Shown piece by piece: positions 41,679 through 50,859 of a DNA stretch of 64,000 nucleotides; the first letter of the stretch is position 1, and every line of letters begins with the position of its first letter. Both the position numbers and the translations under genes were made by a program. A model generated the notes under the pieces. It was not told where the DNA came from and did not search any database. It saw only the letters and a program-made list of their open reading frames with translations. Source of the DNA: Pedobacter sp. KBS0701 (GTDB lineage: Bacteria > Bacteroidota > Bacteroidia > Sphingobacteriales > Sphingobacteriaceae); contig NZ_CP042171.1 in NCBI RefSeq assembly GCF_005938645.2, positions 5,146,001 through 5,210,000 on the forward strand. Direction: 5' to 3'.

Positions 41679-44600
41679 CTATTGTTTTTGAATGCCTTTA
41701 AGCAGGTGTTTTTCAAAGAATTTCATCCCTTCCAGAATGATGATCGGCGCTACATAATCGAAATCTTTCTGATCATCGTGTTTCCGCTTTTGTGCTTTGA
41801 TAAAATCGGGCTCTCCTTTGATGTAGTTCTCGATGTTCATATCCTGGAAACCCGCCATAAAATCTGTCGCATTCATTTTTAAACCGAACATGCTGGATGA
41901 TACCTTGTAAAACAGATCAGCAAAATCCATAAACCTTGGACAGTGTGGTTTGCCTTCCTGTGGCAGGCAGATAAAATGATTGCCAATGTGTTCCAGCATC
42001 TCAGGCGTAATGGAATTGGTTGATTCGAGGTATTTAAATTCGCCATTTGGCGTAACCACACAGAAATTATCTTCGCCCAGGATCTCAATGGCCTGTTTGT
42101 TGGTGGGCACCAGAATGCTGGTGATATTGGTTGGGATGGCCAAACCTTTCGATACTTCGTATTTAACATCCGCATTATCTGTTCCGCGCTGCGAATTGAT
42201 ATCGATTATTTTTAAAGGGCTTGTGGTAATCGGACTAATGGTTTGTTTGGCCGCTGCTTCCCCGCCCATTCCCCTGATAAACATCTGTGTATAATAATCA
42301 TCTGCTGCGGCCGGATTTACCGCGGTAAACCAGTCGAATATCCTTGCTCCTTTACCAGCAAATGCAATTTTTATTTTAGGCGGGATGGCTTTAACGGCTG
42401 GTGGTGCATCTTCTGATTTAACAATTTCATTCCTCAGTTTATAAGCCAGCTGGCCTGCGTAAAACATAATCAAACCGGTAACGTAAAGGTTAATGCTCAT
42501 CATTTCTTTACACTCGGCAGCGATTAAAAGATAAAAAGTTTCAAAATCCGAAGCTTCTAAACGGTCAACAACCTGTTCGAAATAATAGGGTGCAGTATTT
42601 TCGTTAAATTTAGGCGTGCCTGAATTTAAACCCTGGATCGATATTTTTTTCTTTTCACAAATCCTGAGCAGTACATTTTTAAAGTTGGGCGAAAATTTGG
42701 TTGCCTGTGCCACACGTTCGGCGGCGAAACGAATGGAGTTCTGTTTGATCATTGCCTTTCCACCTTCCATCTGGCACAATGCGGTAATATCCGTTGTACT
42801 GCCACCAATATCGAAACAAAGCACCAGTTCTCCGGGATTAATGGAGTAACCCCCATTCGGACGGACCAGGTAATTGGCTACAGCACAGGCTTCGGATAAA
42901 GATTCTTCATTGCTTAACTTTTTGAAATCGAACCTCACCGGGCCGGTTTCTGTTTTGATATCTACCGCTGTAAGTGTTTTTTTAGCCTCGTTGCCCCATC
43001 CAGTAGCAACGGCTGTTTTGGCTTGTTCGCCCCAGCCACTATTGCCGGTGTCTGTCGAACCCCATGCTGATGTTGTGGCTGCAGGTGCTGAATCCTGGCT
43101 GCCCCAACCACCAGATTGAGCTACGGGAGATCCCCAGCTGCTGTTACCCGATGTATCGCCTATATCAGAAAGATCGGAAGGAGGGAAGGTTTTTAATTTA
43201 ACATTGCTTTCAATCGGTGATATTTCTTTAAGCGAATCCCATATCCCCCTGTATTCGCTTAATAATTCTTTACCCATTGATGAGGGGTATGACCATTTTA
43301 GTGTATGCGGCTCATGCCCTTCAATAAATAACTGCGCATACACATGAAGCAATAGGGTACTTAAATAGGCGGTTTTGTAGCTCTTGTCAATCTGCTGGGT
43401 AGACCATTTCATGTTGTACACCAGCTCGGCCCTGCCAATCCGGTTATAACCTAAAATGTACCTGTTGTTTTCTGCATTTTCAATGGGTAGGTTTTTTTCA
43501 AAACAGGGGAAACCACCTTTTACGGCCTGCGCCATTAAGGAGTTAACCTGGATGTTGCCATCGTTTACCACTCTTCTCGAATCGTGTATGGTTAATACAG
43601 ATTTGATGGAATTAGTAAGGATTTCATCGTTCTGAAAAAAGAAGATTTCATCTTCCACCGCAGGCCTTTCATCATTGTTTTTGCTGTCTGTAGCCAGCAA
43701 TGATACCCTTTTATTGGTGAGTTTCAGGTTTTCGCAAACCTCGTTCCGCTGATCGGAAAAGTAAGCAATAGAAGAATTAGTACTGCCAAAATCGACACCT
43801 AAAAAGGCTGGCGACAATGTCCTTGGCGCGTTTAACATATTCACCGGTAAAGCCTGCGTATTGCCCGATCCATCGTAACGGATAATTCCAAAACCACAAT
43901 CAACCCCTGCATGGGCAAATTTTACGCCTTTAAAAGGTTTGTTGCTTTCGTATATCTCGTATTTGTATTTATTGTCGGCAACCGCATTATTGGATGCGAT
44001 ATGCAACTGCGCTTTAATGTTGCCATATTTTTCGGAGATTACTGCTGCCTTTCCATTATTAGCCAGGTATAAAGGAATACCCTTTTCATCCAGTACGATC
44101 CTGAAAAAATCGTCATCCACATTTCCTATAAATGGCGTAGCCTGAAACTTGGCATCGTTATGTGGTATTTCAGAATACAGAAAATAGCGGTTCCATTGTT
44201 TGGAAATAAAATTGGGCCACATTAAAATGTCTTTACCGCTGATCGATTCGGAGGTTACCCTGTAAATTACCTCTTTAACAATCTCATTTCCGGTTTCGGT
44301 ATATAGTTTTAACTGAACGATTAAACGTTCTCCGTCTTTATCTGCTGGGTCGTAAATGGCGGTAATCCTCGATTTTACGTTTGATGATTCTGAAATACCC
44401 ACCAATGCATCAAGTGTGGCACCAAAAACATTTAGTGCCAGTGGCGTTAATGGCAGGGTAAAATAAGCATAGCTGTTCAGCTGGCCTTTGGTTTCGGCGG
44501 CCAGTAGCAATATGGGTTTTGATTTTAGAAAGTTCCGGGTTTCCATACCTTCCCTGCCAAAATCGATCTGGGCAATCTCGGTAGTATCCGGAAGCAGTAA

Positions 44601-45587
44601 ATCTTTCGGATCGAACAGGATACTTCCTTCTTTCAATTCGTTATAGATAATCCCCTCCGAACCGTATAATTCTGTTGAATAATTGAAAAGCAGGCCAAAA
44701 GGATAATTGAATAAAGAGCCAACTTCGGGCGATGTAGATTTATCAAGTTTTGGATATCCCTTTGCCTGCTGATAAATAACCATATCGTTCATCCAGGCTT
44801 GGATACAGGTCGAAATATTTCCATATTCAGGTCTGATCAGTTCTTCTACTCCGGCATAATTTAACCTGAACTTTTCAATGTTTTCTAAAATGTGTTTGGC
44901 ATAACCATACAGGGTAGAGAGTTCCTGCGGGTTAATTTCTGACTGTAAAGGATCGATAAATTTTCCGTTCTGTACGTTGATGAAAGGGAATTTTTCTTTA
45001 ATCTGGTACGATACCGATGTAAAAACAAAACTATCAGGAGAGGTTCCACCGATCACGTTGCCTTTAAAGGAAATGACATCAATAAAGGGTATTCTATCTG
45101 CATTATTGGCCAATGATTGATCGCACCACAAAGGTTTCCGCTCAAACAACATATTGCCAAATGCACCGGTAGGCTCGTATATATTTGCAGTTGCATTTAA
45201 ATGTCCGCCATCTGAATAAGATAGATGAATTCTATTTGCTTCGATATCTTTATAGTTTAAGGCTATACAGCTGATCAATCCTTTCCATTCGCTGATCAGG
45301 GACTTATAGAATAACATTAACCCTGATGCTTCTGCGTCTTTATCGCGGATATTATCTATGGCATTTTTGAATAAATTAGCACGGGCAAATACAGAAGGTA
45401 TGCCAGATACAATTGTTCCGATATTAACAGCAGAATTACCGTCCTGATCTACAGCGATTTCGGGAATCAGGATGTTTTTGGTAAATACTTCAAGCTGGGG
45501 AATTTTATCCCAGACAAATTCGACTCCGTTCGGCTCTGTTTTGGGATGAACTTTTATCGCCAGTGCTTTGATTCTTTTATCAGACAT
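41679..45587 (-). CDS. Giant actin/Hsp70-fold (ASKHA) protein with WG-repeat insert
   Basis: A 1302-residue protein. Residues 1-580 form a large N-terminal region without recognised motifs. From about 595 an actin/Hsp70-type nucleotide-binding fold is visible: phosphate-1 loop FLGVDFGSTNSS (about 597), phosphate-2 loop VLCFDIGGSTTD (about 927) and an adenosine-motif-like segment IKIAFAGKGARIF (about 1080). Between the two phosphate loops, about residues 812-868, is a low-complexity insert with six WG pairs (SSWGS, GGWGS, SAWGS, SGWGE, TGWGN). ATP binding is likely. It is seven bases downstream of the tubulin-like gene, so an actin-like and a tubulin-like protein are co-produced here. Confidence 0.78.
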   Translation of the reverse strand: MSDKRIKALAIKVHPKTEPNGVEFVWDKIPQLEVFTKNILIPEIAVDQDGNSAVNIGTIVSGIPSVFARANLFKNAIDNIRDKDAEASGLMLFYKSLISEWKGLISCIALNYKDIEANRIHLSYSDGGHLNATANIYEPTGAFGNMLFERKPLWCDQSLANNADRIPFIDVISFKGNVIGGTSPDSFVFTSVSYQIKEKFPFINVQNGKFIDPLQSEINPQELSTLYGYAKHILENIEKFRLNYAGVEELIRPEYGNISTCIQAWMNDMVIYQQAKGYPKLDKSTSPEVGSLFNYPFGLLFNYSTELYGSEGIIYNELKEGSILFDPKDLLLPDTTEIAQIDFGREGMETRNFLKSKPILLLAAETKGQLNSYAYFTLPLTPLALNVFGATLDALVGISESSNVKSRITAIYDPADKDGERLIVQLKLYTETGNEIVKEVIYRVTSESISGKDILMWPNFISKQWNRYFLYSEIPHNDAKFQATPFIGNVDDDFFRIVLDEKGIPLYLANNGKAAVISEKYGNIKAQLHIASNNAVADNKYKYEIYESNKPFKGVKFAHAGVDCGFGIIRYDGSGNTQALPVNMLNAPRTLSPAFLGVDFGSTNSSIAYFSDQRNEVCENLKLTNKRVSLLATDSKNNDERPAVEDEIFFFQNDEILTNSIKSVLTIHDSRRVVNDGNIQVNSLMAQAVKGGFPCFEKNLPIENAENNRYILGYNRIGRAELVYNMKWSTQQIDKSYKTAYLSTLLLHVYAQLFIEGHEPHTLKWSYPSSMGKELLSEYRGIWDSLKEISPIESNVKLKTFPPSDLSDIGDTSGNSSWGSPVAQSGGWGSQDSAPAATTSAWGSTDTGNSGWGEQAKTAVATGWGNEAKKTLTAVDIKTETGPVRFDFKKLSNEESLSEACAVANYLVRPNGGYSINPGELVLCFDIGGSTTDITALCQMEGGKAMIKQNSIRFAAERVAQATKFSPNFKNVLLRICEKKKISIQGLNSGTPKFNENTAPYYFEQVVDRLEASDFETFYLLIAAECKEMMSINLYVTGLIMFYAGQLAYKLRNEIVKSEDAPPAVKAIPPKIKIAFAGKGARIFDWFTAVNPAAADDYYTQMFIRGMGGEAAAKQTISPITTSPLKIIDINSQRGTDNADVKYEVSKGLAIPTNITSILVPTNKQAIEILGEDNFCVVTPNGEFKYLESTNSITPEMLEHIGNHFICLPQEGKPHCPRFMDFADLFYKVSSSMFGLKMNATDFMAGFQDMNIENYIKGEPDFIKAQKRKHDDQKDFDYVAPIIILEGMKFFEKHLLKGIQKQ

Positions 45588-45593
45588 GGTTCT

Positions 45594-47237
45594 TTAGTTT
45601 ATATCGAAGTTTTGTGAAATGGTAAGTGCATTAAAAATGTGCGCGAGGAATTTCTCTTTGGTAGTATTTACCTTTTGCTCGTCTTTGGGATTGGTATTGA
45701 TCAGTTTTTCGACAAAAAGATCATAACGGTCTCTGAAAAGTCCGCCTTTACTCCAGTGGTGTTTTTCATCCAGGAAAATGGTGCCCACATCCAGTTTTTT
45801 AAGTTCGGAAGGATTATCCGGGAATGCCTTGCTATCGAAAAGGAACCTGCCAGGGGCAACGGAGTTCCTCACCTGATAAAGCCAGCCTGGTATAAATTTG
45901 GCATCTTTAAAGGTGTAGGCAAAAAGTTTAAAATATTCGTTGATGTCTTTACACTCCGCATCGGTAATGGTACTGTATTGGTTCAGTTTTTGGTTTTCGC
46001 ACTGTTTGATGAAACCCTTTATACCACCATCATCAAAAGCGCCACCGTTTTTGGTTAAAGAAATATGTGCCAGGGAGAAAAATGCACCCAGTTTGTTTAC
46101 AAATATTTCACCCGATTTATTTTCGTTGCCAATAAAGTCGTCAAAAGAGAAGTTGAACGAATTATCTTTAAATTCTACCGCTTTATAAAGGTAATCGGCC
46201 TTTGCGCTGTTAAAACCATCATTTCGGGTAAAAAAATCGTAAGCGGCACAGGCACATAACAACTCTGTAATGTGGCAGGGGTTTTTCTGTTCGCTGCCAC
46301 CGGTAATAGTCTGATTGGAAACATTGTTGCTATCAATTTTTTTGCTTTCTATTGGCCAGCCAATGTGGTAAAGCAGTTTATAACATTTCTGAACGGTAGG
46401 GTCGCTTTGGTAAAACTGCAAGGCTGCCTGACTGTTTAGTGGAAAAAACGATGAATCTGCGATTACACTATTGGCTTTACTGGCTTTCTGTTTATCATCG
46501 GGTTTATTGAAAGTGAAATACTCCGTTAATAAAGTAGAACCAAATTTGGCCTTGGCGAAATCGATACTTGCATTACCGTTAAAACGGATTTTTACAAAAT
46601 CCTGGAGTGCTTTGGGGATTACCGGGATAGATGATGCACCTGTACCACCGAATATAGAACCAAAAATAAAAACCCTGGCATTTGCCCCAGCGCCCTCCAG
46701 TTTGCCCATAAAAGTGTCCAGTTCGCGCTCCTGCGATTGTACTGTTGCACCTTTGATGATATTGCGGGCGGCTTCTACTATGCCGTGGTACATCAGCATA
46801 GAACCTAAGTGGGTTTGTGCCCGGTAGCCATGATCTAAAGCAAATTCCTGTACCGAACTATTATCTAAAAACAGATCAGAGATTAATTTATTGGCTTTCT
46901 GCTGCTCGGGCGAACCTGTGGTAATTTTGGTAATGTTTTTATAAGTTTCTCTTCCAGGGCCAGCATAATTTGTGAAAAACCGGTGTAAATTCAGTTTGGC
47001 TGAAAAGAAAGTATTTGCATTTGGTGTTCCGCCTACACTGGTACCGGTTGTTTTAACCCGGTTGTAAAGGCCGATCAGTTCTTCAACCCGGCCCTTATTT
47101 CCGTTATTCTGATCGGTATCGAGCGTGAGGATTTCGATTTCCTGATTGTCGAACATCCCGATTCCACACAAGTGGGTAAAGGCTTCCAAACAACGCATCC
47201 CGGTACCACCTATGGCGATTACGAATAATTTATCCAT
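45594..47237 (-). CDS. Tubulin/FtsZ-superfamily GTPase-like protein
   Basis: A 547-residue protein with tubulin-superfamily nucleotide motifs: an N-terminal strand and loop VIAIGGTGMRCLEAF (residues 6-20), the acidic strand ILTLDTDQNN (about 36-45), and the G-box FGGTGASSIP (about 196-206), a variant of GGGTGSG. It is not FtsZ: the C-terminal FtsA/ZipA tail is lacking and the length fits the tubulin-like (Tubulin_2/FtsZ-like) proteins found in accessory operons with VWA and membrane proteins. GTP binding is likely and filament formation possible. Gene neighbours are a small membrane protein (18 bases upstream) and the actin-like giant (downstream). Confidence 0.8.
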   Translation of the reverse strand: MDKLFVIAIGGTGMRCLEAFTHLCGIGMFDNQEIEILTLDTDQNNGNKGRVEELIGLYNRVKTTGTSVGGTPNANTFFSAKLNLHRFFTNYAGPGRETYKNITKITTGSPEQQKANKLISDLFLDNSSVQEFALDHGYRAQTHLGSMLMYHGIVEAARNIIKGATVQSQERELDTFMGKLEGAGANARVFIFGSIFGGTGASSIPVIPKALQDFVKIRFNGNASIDFAKAKFGSTLLTEYFTFNKPDDKQKASKANSVIADSSFFPLNSQAALQFYQSDPTVQKCYKLLYHIGWPIESKKIDSNNVSNQTITGGSEQKNPCHITELLCACAAYDFFTRNDGFNSAKADYLYKAVEFKDNSFNFSFDDFIGNENKSGEIFVNKLGAFFSLAHISLTKNGGAFDDGGIKGFIKQCENQKLNQYSTITDAECKDINEYFKLFAYTFKDAKFIPGWLYQVRNSVAPGRFLFDSKAFPDNPSELKKLDVGTIFLDEKHHWSKGGLFRDRYDLFVEKLINTNPKDEQKVNTTKEKFLAHIFNALTISQNFDIN

Positions 47238-47255
47238 TGATATTTTGATTAGGGA

Positions 47256-47594
47256 TTAAAACCAGTGTCCGATTTTTCCGGTGGAAAATATTTTGCTCAT
47301 TACAAAACCGATGATGATGTAGATGACGAAACCGATAGCTGTACCGATACTCAGGGCGGTTACATAATTATTTACAACCATAATATTTGCATCAGGCTTG
47401 AATGCATAATAACCCAGTAAAAAACATACTGCCGGATTTAAGATGGCCAATATCCAAAACCAGGTTTTACGTGCCTGTGGGTCTTTTGGATTGTTCCCCC
47501 CTTCAAACTTGATGGCGTTTGCAATGATGGCCGATAAAAGAAGAAAGATCAATGCGGTAATGATCGAGATGATGTAAGCTGACGTTGATTCCAT
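47256..47594 (-). CDS. Small three-span membrane protein
   Basis: A 112-residue protein with membrane segments YIISIITALIFLLLSAIIA (about 8-27), WFWILAILNPAVCFLLGYYAF (about 46-66) and IGTAIGFVIYIIIGFVMSKIF (about 83-103). Between the first two is a polar loop (FEGGNNPKDPQARKTW). No family is recognised. It lies between the lipoprotein and the tubulin-like protein genes and could be the membrane anchor of the assembly. Confidence 0.68.
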   Translation of the reverse strand: MESTSAYIISIITALIFLLLSAIIANAIKFEGGNNPKDPQARKTWFWILAILNPAVCFLLGYYAFKPDANIMVVNNYVTALSIGTAIGFVIYIIIGFVMSKIFSTGKIGHWF

Positions 47595-47621
47595 TTTAGA
47601 ATTTATTTTAATGATGTTGGA

Positions 47622-49160
47622 TTACTGTTTAGTTTTGATATAGTACGAATACACTACTTTATCTACAGGTTTAAGCTCCTGCAAGGTATTTTTGATCGAT
47701 TCTGCTAAAGCAGTATTAGGGGTGTTTTTAGCGTTTAGCCATTCGAATTTGGCTATTTTAGCGCCTTGTAGATTTGGTGTGGCCGTGTTTGATAAAATAT
47801 CTACCTTAACTAATCCATCAGGATTATGGATGTTGGCTACGCTGAATTTAGGGTCGAAAGCAACACCAAATTCTACATGTTTTGGATTAGATGCCCTGGT
47901 ATTGGTAAAAAGGCTTTGGTTGAGGGTAAAAACCTCATTAAGCCGGCTTGATGCCTGTGTTTTATAAACCCATTGTGCCTTTAATTTTCCGTCGGTATTG
48001 TAGCATGCCAGTGCAATTGCATCCTTTTCCTGATCAGAAAACTTAGCCTCGCCATTATTTCCTTTGCTTAATTTGGGTTGGTGTTTTTTAGCTTCTTCTG
48101 CTTTTGTAAAATTTTCGAAATCGGTGGTCACATCCGAAACTTTTACACTGAAATTTCCAAAAGTGTAACTATCCTCATTACTCAGATCGATAAAAAGTTT
48201 CCGGAAGAAATCGTTAAACTGGTTTTGGCCGGCATAAGTGCTGTGCAGTTGATCAATGTTTTTCCAGTCTAAGCCGAGTGGATAAAATTCGTAGTTTTTC
48301 CCGTTTTTAAGGCCGTTAACGTAACCCTCTTTTAAATCGAGTACATTTTTGGCTTTATCTGATTTTGCACTTTCATCATAAAAAATACCACCTGATTTTT
48401 CTGACGGATATCCGGTTGATAGTTGATAAGCACTGTTCGATAAATCAAACCTGATAGTTGATGGCGAAAGTTTTGATTCGAGTTTTGAAATCATACTTCC
48501 TGCATCCGGATTGCCACAGCTGAATATGGTAAAATAAAGGTGTTTATTCACCTTACCTTCTTTATAATCTGCAATAAAAAAATGGACAGCATTCCCTTTT
48601 TCGAGCCATTTGGAGAAGGGTATTTTAAGAAAAGCCGTATTGGTCACTTCTATGTTTTTTTGCCACTCTTCAAAATCGGTAATCAGGAGCGCATCACTGT
48701 TACCGTCAACAATTTTTTCTACAGTTGATTGCAATGGTGCCCAAATATCAGCGTATTGTTTTGGATCGCTTACCTGTTGGCCCAATTCAGTTGTATTGGT
48801 TACTTTTAATAATGATATTTTATTGGAACCTAATTTATATACTTCAAACTGTTGAGTGAGAACGGTGTTGAAGCAGGCCGACATCATGCTTTTGATCGTT
48901 GGATCACTAAAAGCCTTATTTATTCCAGATGAGAAATCAATATAAAGTGCCGGTGTACCTTTTTTGGTTTCACTGCCTGGAGTATTAACGTTATGGTACG
49001 CTTCGATACGCTTTCCTAAATCCTGATCATAAAGGTTAAAATTTGTAGCCGCGAATGGATCTTCTGATTGGGATCCTCCAGAACCTTTACACGCTGAAAT
49101 TGCAAATAGTCCCAATAATCCCATTAGCCCGATAAAGTTCTGGGTATTGCCTGTTTTCAT
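47622..49160 (-). CDS. VWA-like lipoprotein, first gene of the Ter/tubulin operon
   Basis: A 512-residue protein with a lipoprotein signal (LFAISAC, Cys24) followed by a Gly/Ser-rich spacer. Strand ALYIDFSSGINKAF (about 70-84, DxSSG) and the later strand DALLITDFEEW resemble the core strands of a VWA domain with its metal-binding residues. A further Ser/Lys-rich region covers 340-390 (EEAKKHQPKLSKGNNGEAKF), and the last 120 residues form another beta-rich part. It heads the leftward operon behind shared-promoter copy 4. It is probably periplasmic or outer-membrane-facing and could be the sensing or docking end of the system. Confidence 0.65.
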   Translation of the reverse strand: MKTGNTQNFIGLMGLLGLFAISACKGSGGSQSEDPFAATNFNLYDQDLGKRIEAYHNVNTPGSETKKGTPALYIDFSSGINKAFSDPTIKSMMSACFNTVLTQQFEVYKLGSNKISLLKVTNTTELGQQVSDPKQYADIWAPLQSTVEKIVDGNSDALLITDFEEWQKNIEVTNTAFLKIPFSKWLEKGNAVHFFIADYKEGKVNKHLYFTIFSCGNPDAGSMISKLESKLSPSTIRFDLSNSAYQLSTGYPSEKSGGIFYDESAKSDKAKNVLDLKEGYVNGLKNGKNYEFYPLGLDWKNIDQLHSTYAGQNQFNDFFRKLFIDLSNEDSYTFGNFSVKVSDVTTDFENFTKAEEAKKHQPKLSKGNNGEAKFSDQEKDAIALACYNTDGKLKAQWVYKTQASSRLNEVFTLNQSLFTNTRASNPKHVEFGVAFDPKFSVANIHNPDGLVKVDILSNTATPNLQGAKIAKFEWLNAKNTPNTALAESIKNTLQELKPVDKVVYSYYIKTKQ

Positions 49161-49200
49161 AATTTATACATTTTAGTGCTTTTAGTATTGTTTAGCTGAT

Positions 49201-49245
49201 CAAAAGTATAAGCATGGCAACGGCAATCCTTACGGAAAACCGTAA
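49201..49245 (-). promoter_or_regulatory. Shared-type promoter, copy 4 (Ter/tubulin/actin-like operon)
   Basis: On the minus strand: TTACGG (49245-49240), TTTT, CCGTAA, GG, then 19 bases, then TACTTTTG (49208-49201). Architecture and spacing are the same as at 33413-33457. Transcription would start near 49194, 34 bases before the ATG at 49160. No -33 TTTG box is at the usual place. The rest of the gap to 49458 shows no gene. Confidence 0.72.
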
Positions 49246-49458
49246 AGAGAAAATTATAGGCAATAAAATTTAGATTTAATTTTTAGAACCGAATGGAAGT
49301 GATGGAGTTCGAAAAAAGATATGCTTAAACGAATACACATTTTATCTCTTTAAATTCATAAAACCTCATCAAAACCAGCGTGGCTATTAATTATAGGTTT
49401 TTTTGAATTTCCTTCTTAAGCATACCCAAATGGGCTATTTCTGTATTTTACATCAAAA

Positions 49459-50619
49459 TTATTTTGGTGTAGTCCAGAACAGTTCAGGATTATTGGTTTT
49501 ATAATTGATAAACTTAACCCCGGTTTTCTGATTGGTTGATTCCCTCTTCTGAGGCCCCTGAACAATACCATCCAGTGGCAACAGTTCTACATAGGCCACT
49601 TCTTTTCCGCTGGTCCAGGTTTCGGTATCATACTGGCTCATCACGGGAGTTTCAAGGCGGTAAAGATTTTTTGCCATATAGGTTTGCAGGTAATATTCCT
49701 TAGATTGTAATGCGGTACGGTTCCAGTTTGCATCTGCATTTAATACCAGCGGCATACCTTTTACCAATCGTTCTCTTACTTCCTGTACACCGAGCAGATT
49801 GCCTTTTTCATCCATCACATACGAATCAAAGGTAGGGTCAATCCAGATCCACTTCTTAAGGTCTTTACTGTATACCATATTAATTACATGGCAATCATCA
49901 AAATTGGTTTCTTTTGGCATGCAGGTAATGTATCTGGAAGTAATGCCCATAGCGAGGTAACATTCGTTAAGCACTGTGGCCAGCATACGGCAGTTTACCC
50001 CGCGGTTTTGCTCCCTGCACACCCTAATCAGCTCAATTGCATTTTTAAGGGTAGGGTTACCGCTGTTCCCATCATGCCTGATCAGATTATGTACCCAGTG
50101 CATCAGGTTGAAAATTTTAGAAAGCTCGTTTCCTTTGCCCGCGACAGAATCTAGCCTGAGGTCTGTTCTGATGCGCACCAGATTGGAGTTATCCATGGAT
50201 TGGTAGGTAAATACCGGGACTTCACGTCTGTCTGAAAGGTTGTATTTTCCCGCCTTTTGAAGTGTATCCAGGTAGGCAATGGGTCTCCTGCTGGGAGCCT
50301 TTGCATCATATTTTACCTGTGTTCTTGCGGTATCGGTTCCATTAACCAGGATAATAAAATCATATTCCCCAACCTTTGGATCGACATTGAATGATATGGA
50401 TTCCTGGTCGGTATAAAAAGTTACTTTTTTGGCCGAGGTGCTATATACATCTAATTTTTCTTTAGGCATAACCGTCCAGGCGTTCTTTCTGACCGGGTAA
50501 TTATCATCTTTGATATCAACACTGGTAGAAGTTGCCTTAACAATTTTAAGTTGCTTTTGGGCGAATGCAGTGGTTACTGAGAAAAGGAGTAAGGATAGAA
50601 TAGTGCGGTTCATTTTCAA
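49459..50619 (-). CDS. Exported transglutaminase-like protein
   Basis: A 386-residue protein with a signal peptide (MNRTILSLLLFSVTTAFAQ) and a transglutaminase-like cysteine-hydrolase fold. The catalytic triad is visible as Cys in NRGVNCRMLA, His in DDCHVINMVY and Asp in WIWIDPTFDSYV. The N-terminal 130 residues form a beta-sandwich-like region (VGEYDFIILVNGTDT). Family members cleave or cross-link proteins or peptides in the envelope. It is a single gene with its own promoter at 50682-50711. An ATG two codons before the chosen Met pair is used here (MKMN). Confidence 0.83.
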   Translation of the reverse strand: MKMNRTILSLLLFSVTTAFAQKQLKIVKATSTSVDIKDDNYPVRKNAWTVMPKEKLDVYSTSAKKVTFYTDQESISFNVDPKVGEYDFIILVNGTDTARTQVKYDAKAPSRRPIAYLDTLQKAGKYNLSDRREVPVFTYQSMDNSNLVRIRTDLRLDSVAGKGNELSKIFNLMHWVHNLIRHDGNSGNPTLKNAIELIRVCREQNRGVNCRMLATVLNECYLAMGITSRYITCMPKETNFDDCHVINMVYSKDLKKWIWIDPTFDSYVMDEKGNLLGVQEVRERLVKGMPLVLNADANWNRTALQSKEYYLQTYMAKNLYRLETPVMSQYDTETWTSGKEVAYVELLPLDGIVQGPQKRESTNQKTGVKFINYKTNNPELFWTTPK

Positions 50620-50681
50620 TTGGTTTAAGGTTGGGGCTTAAAACAAAGACGTAAGGAAAATGAGGAAGGTTGCATTGCATC

Positions 50682-50711
50682 AAAAATAATAATTACCAGC
50701 TTAAAACCAAG
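50682..50711 (-). promoter_or_regulatory. Putative promoter of the transglutaminase-like gene
   Basis: On the minus strand TATTTTTG (50689-50682) matches TAnnTTTG and a TTG lies about 18-19 bases upstream (near 50710). The leader would be about 55 bases long. Confidence 0.45.
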
Positions 50712-50811
50712 ATTACCTGTTAGATGTAAAAACCGATCATGCTCATTTTTAAACATGCGATCTTATGGTTTCGCGTGATACAGAAATATTCATGAAACCA
50801 CTCCCTTAAAC

Positions 50812-50839
50812 AAAAAAAGCCGCCCAAACGGGCAGCTTT
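50812..50839 (-). terminator. Intrinsic terminator of the GIN-domain gene
   Basis: On the minus strand AAAGC-T-GCCC, loop GTTT, GGGC-G-GCTTT, then a run of Ts. It lies 21 bases after the stop codon at 50860. Confidence 0.88.
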
Positions 50840-50859
50840 AACCTATTTGATTGATATTT

